64,000 nucleotides of DNA, taken from the NCBI GenBank assembly GCA_012295275.1, contig CM022669.1:4313777-4377776 (forward strand), written 5' to 3'. The translations under genes were made by a program, and so were the position numbers. The stretch comes from Chrysomallon squamiferum. Its lineage: Eukaryota > Mollusca > Gastropoda > Neomphalida > Peltospiridae. The notes beneath the pieces are model-generated. The model had not been told where the DNA came from. It searched no databases and saw nothing but the letters and a program-made list of their open reading frames with translations. Shown in pieces: positions 63,564 through 64,000 of the stretch. Position 1 is the stretch's first letter. Each line of letters opens with the position of its first letter.

Positions 63564-63589
63564 TGACGTCACATTTATTGTTGACGTCA
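63564..63589. promoter_or_regulatory. Two cAMP-response elements (TGACGTCA)
   Basis: Perfect palindromic TGACGTCA octamers lie at 63,564-63,571 and 63,582-63,589, 18 bp apart, with a TGTGACGCAG half-like site at 63,545-63,554. This is the consensus bound by CREB/ATF bZIP factors. They lie outside the array in less AT-rich DNA, as in a promoter, but no gene can be seen nearby in the window. Confidence 0.45.
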
Positions 63590-63777
63590 TTCAGCTGTTT
63601 TCCGTAGCTGCGTAAGAATTGTATAAGCTAGACGGTTGTTAAGGTAATTACTTCTTTGTTTTTGTTTTACTTTTTGTTTTAATTTATTTATTTATCCTTC
63701 AATAACTTATATATATATATATAACTTATATATAAATAATATATATATATATATATAAAAGAAAAAAAAAAAAAAAA

Positions 63778-63854
63778 GATTTGCCAAATTTTCACGCGCA
63801 CACACAAACACATACGTGATAAGAAAGAATCATGTTGCCGCCAGTTGGCAAATC
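63778..63854. repeat. Short inverted repeat
   Basis: GATTTGCCAA (63,778-63,787) and its exact reverse complement TTGGCAAATC (63,845-63,854) enclose 57 bp. The left arm is preceded by poly-A and the right arm followed by poly-T, so pairing extends further. Could be a hairpin or the ends of a very short inverted-repeat element. Confidence 0.5.
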
Positions 63855-64000
63855 TTTCTTTTTTATTATTTTTTTTTCTTCTTCTTTTTTTTATGAGTTC
63901 TTTTTAGTTGTCGTTTGTTCTCCTTCTAGGGATATTTTTATGTGAAACTTTGAAAGTGCACACCACAGTCTTTTGAGGAGTGGTATTGCCTGCTATAGTT

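Overview
This is eukaryotic nuclear DNA. It is AT-rich, its genes carry many GT-AG introns, and it is crowded with microsatellites: (TC)n/(AG)n, (AAT)n, GATA/GACA, (CA)n and (TATG)n. The gene family and genome texture suggest a lophotrochozoan, most likely a mollusc. That placement is inference; no species can be named.

Almost the whole window, about 660 to 63,160, is one head-to-tail array of seven copies of a single gene, all on the minus strand. The repeat unit is about 9-11 kb. The protein is a kyphoscoliosis-peptidase (KY)/hillarin-like member of the transglutaminase-like superfamily. Each copy has exon 1 (Met-Gly-Cys-Gly, a predicted myristoylation/palmitoylation N-terminus, then an acidic tail), exon 2 (38 codons, proline-rich then charged), exons 3 and 4 (transglutaminase-like core followed by KY-type beta domains), exons 5-7 (helical C-terminal region) and one of two possible terminal exons. 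I call them copies 1-7 by increasing coordinate. Copies 3, 4 and 5 are open throughout. Copy 1 has two compensating 1-nt indels. Copy 2 has a 23-nt deletion in exon 5. Copy 7 has an 11-nt deletion at the start of exon 4. Copy 6 is a 3'-truncated pseudogene. In every copy whose core can be read, the positions expected for the catalytic Cys, His and Asp hold other residues, so the family looks like a set of membrane-tethered pseudo-enzymes.

Each unit also carries conserved non-coding parts: a leader exon and probable promoter upstream of exon 1, a roughly 66-bp tandem satellite in intron 1, a GACA/GATA-rich intron 3, complementary purine/pyrimidine tracts around exon 5, a hAT-like repeat fragment near the 3' end, and spacer modules including a GC-rich block. 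Both ends of the array fall in (AAT)n tracts, which suggests unequal exchange there.

Outside the array, 145-406 (+) is the last coding exon of an unrecognised membrane protein. From about 63,290 to 64,000 the sequence is unique and holds two cAMP-response elements and a short inverted repeat. The copies share one architecture and so may act as a set of related scaffolds; copy 5 differs most, with a 21-nt coding repeat that expands its N-terminal tail to about 150 residues.
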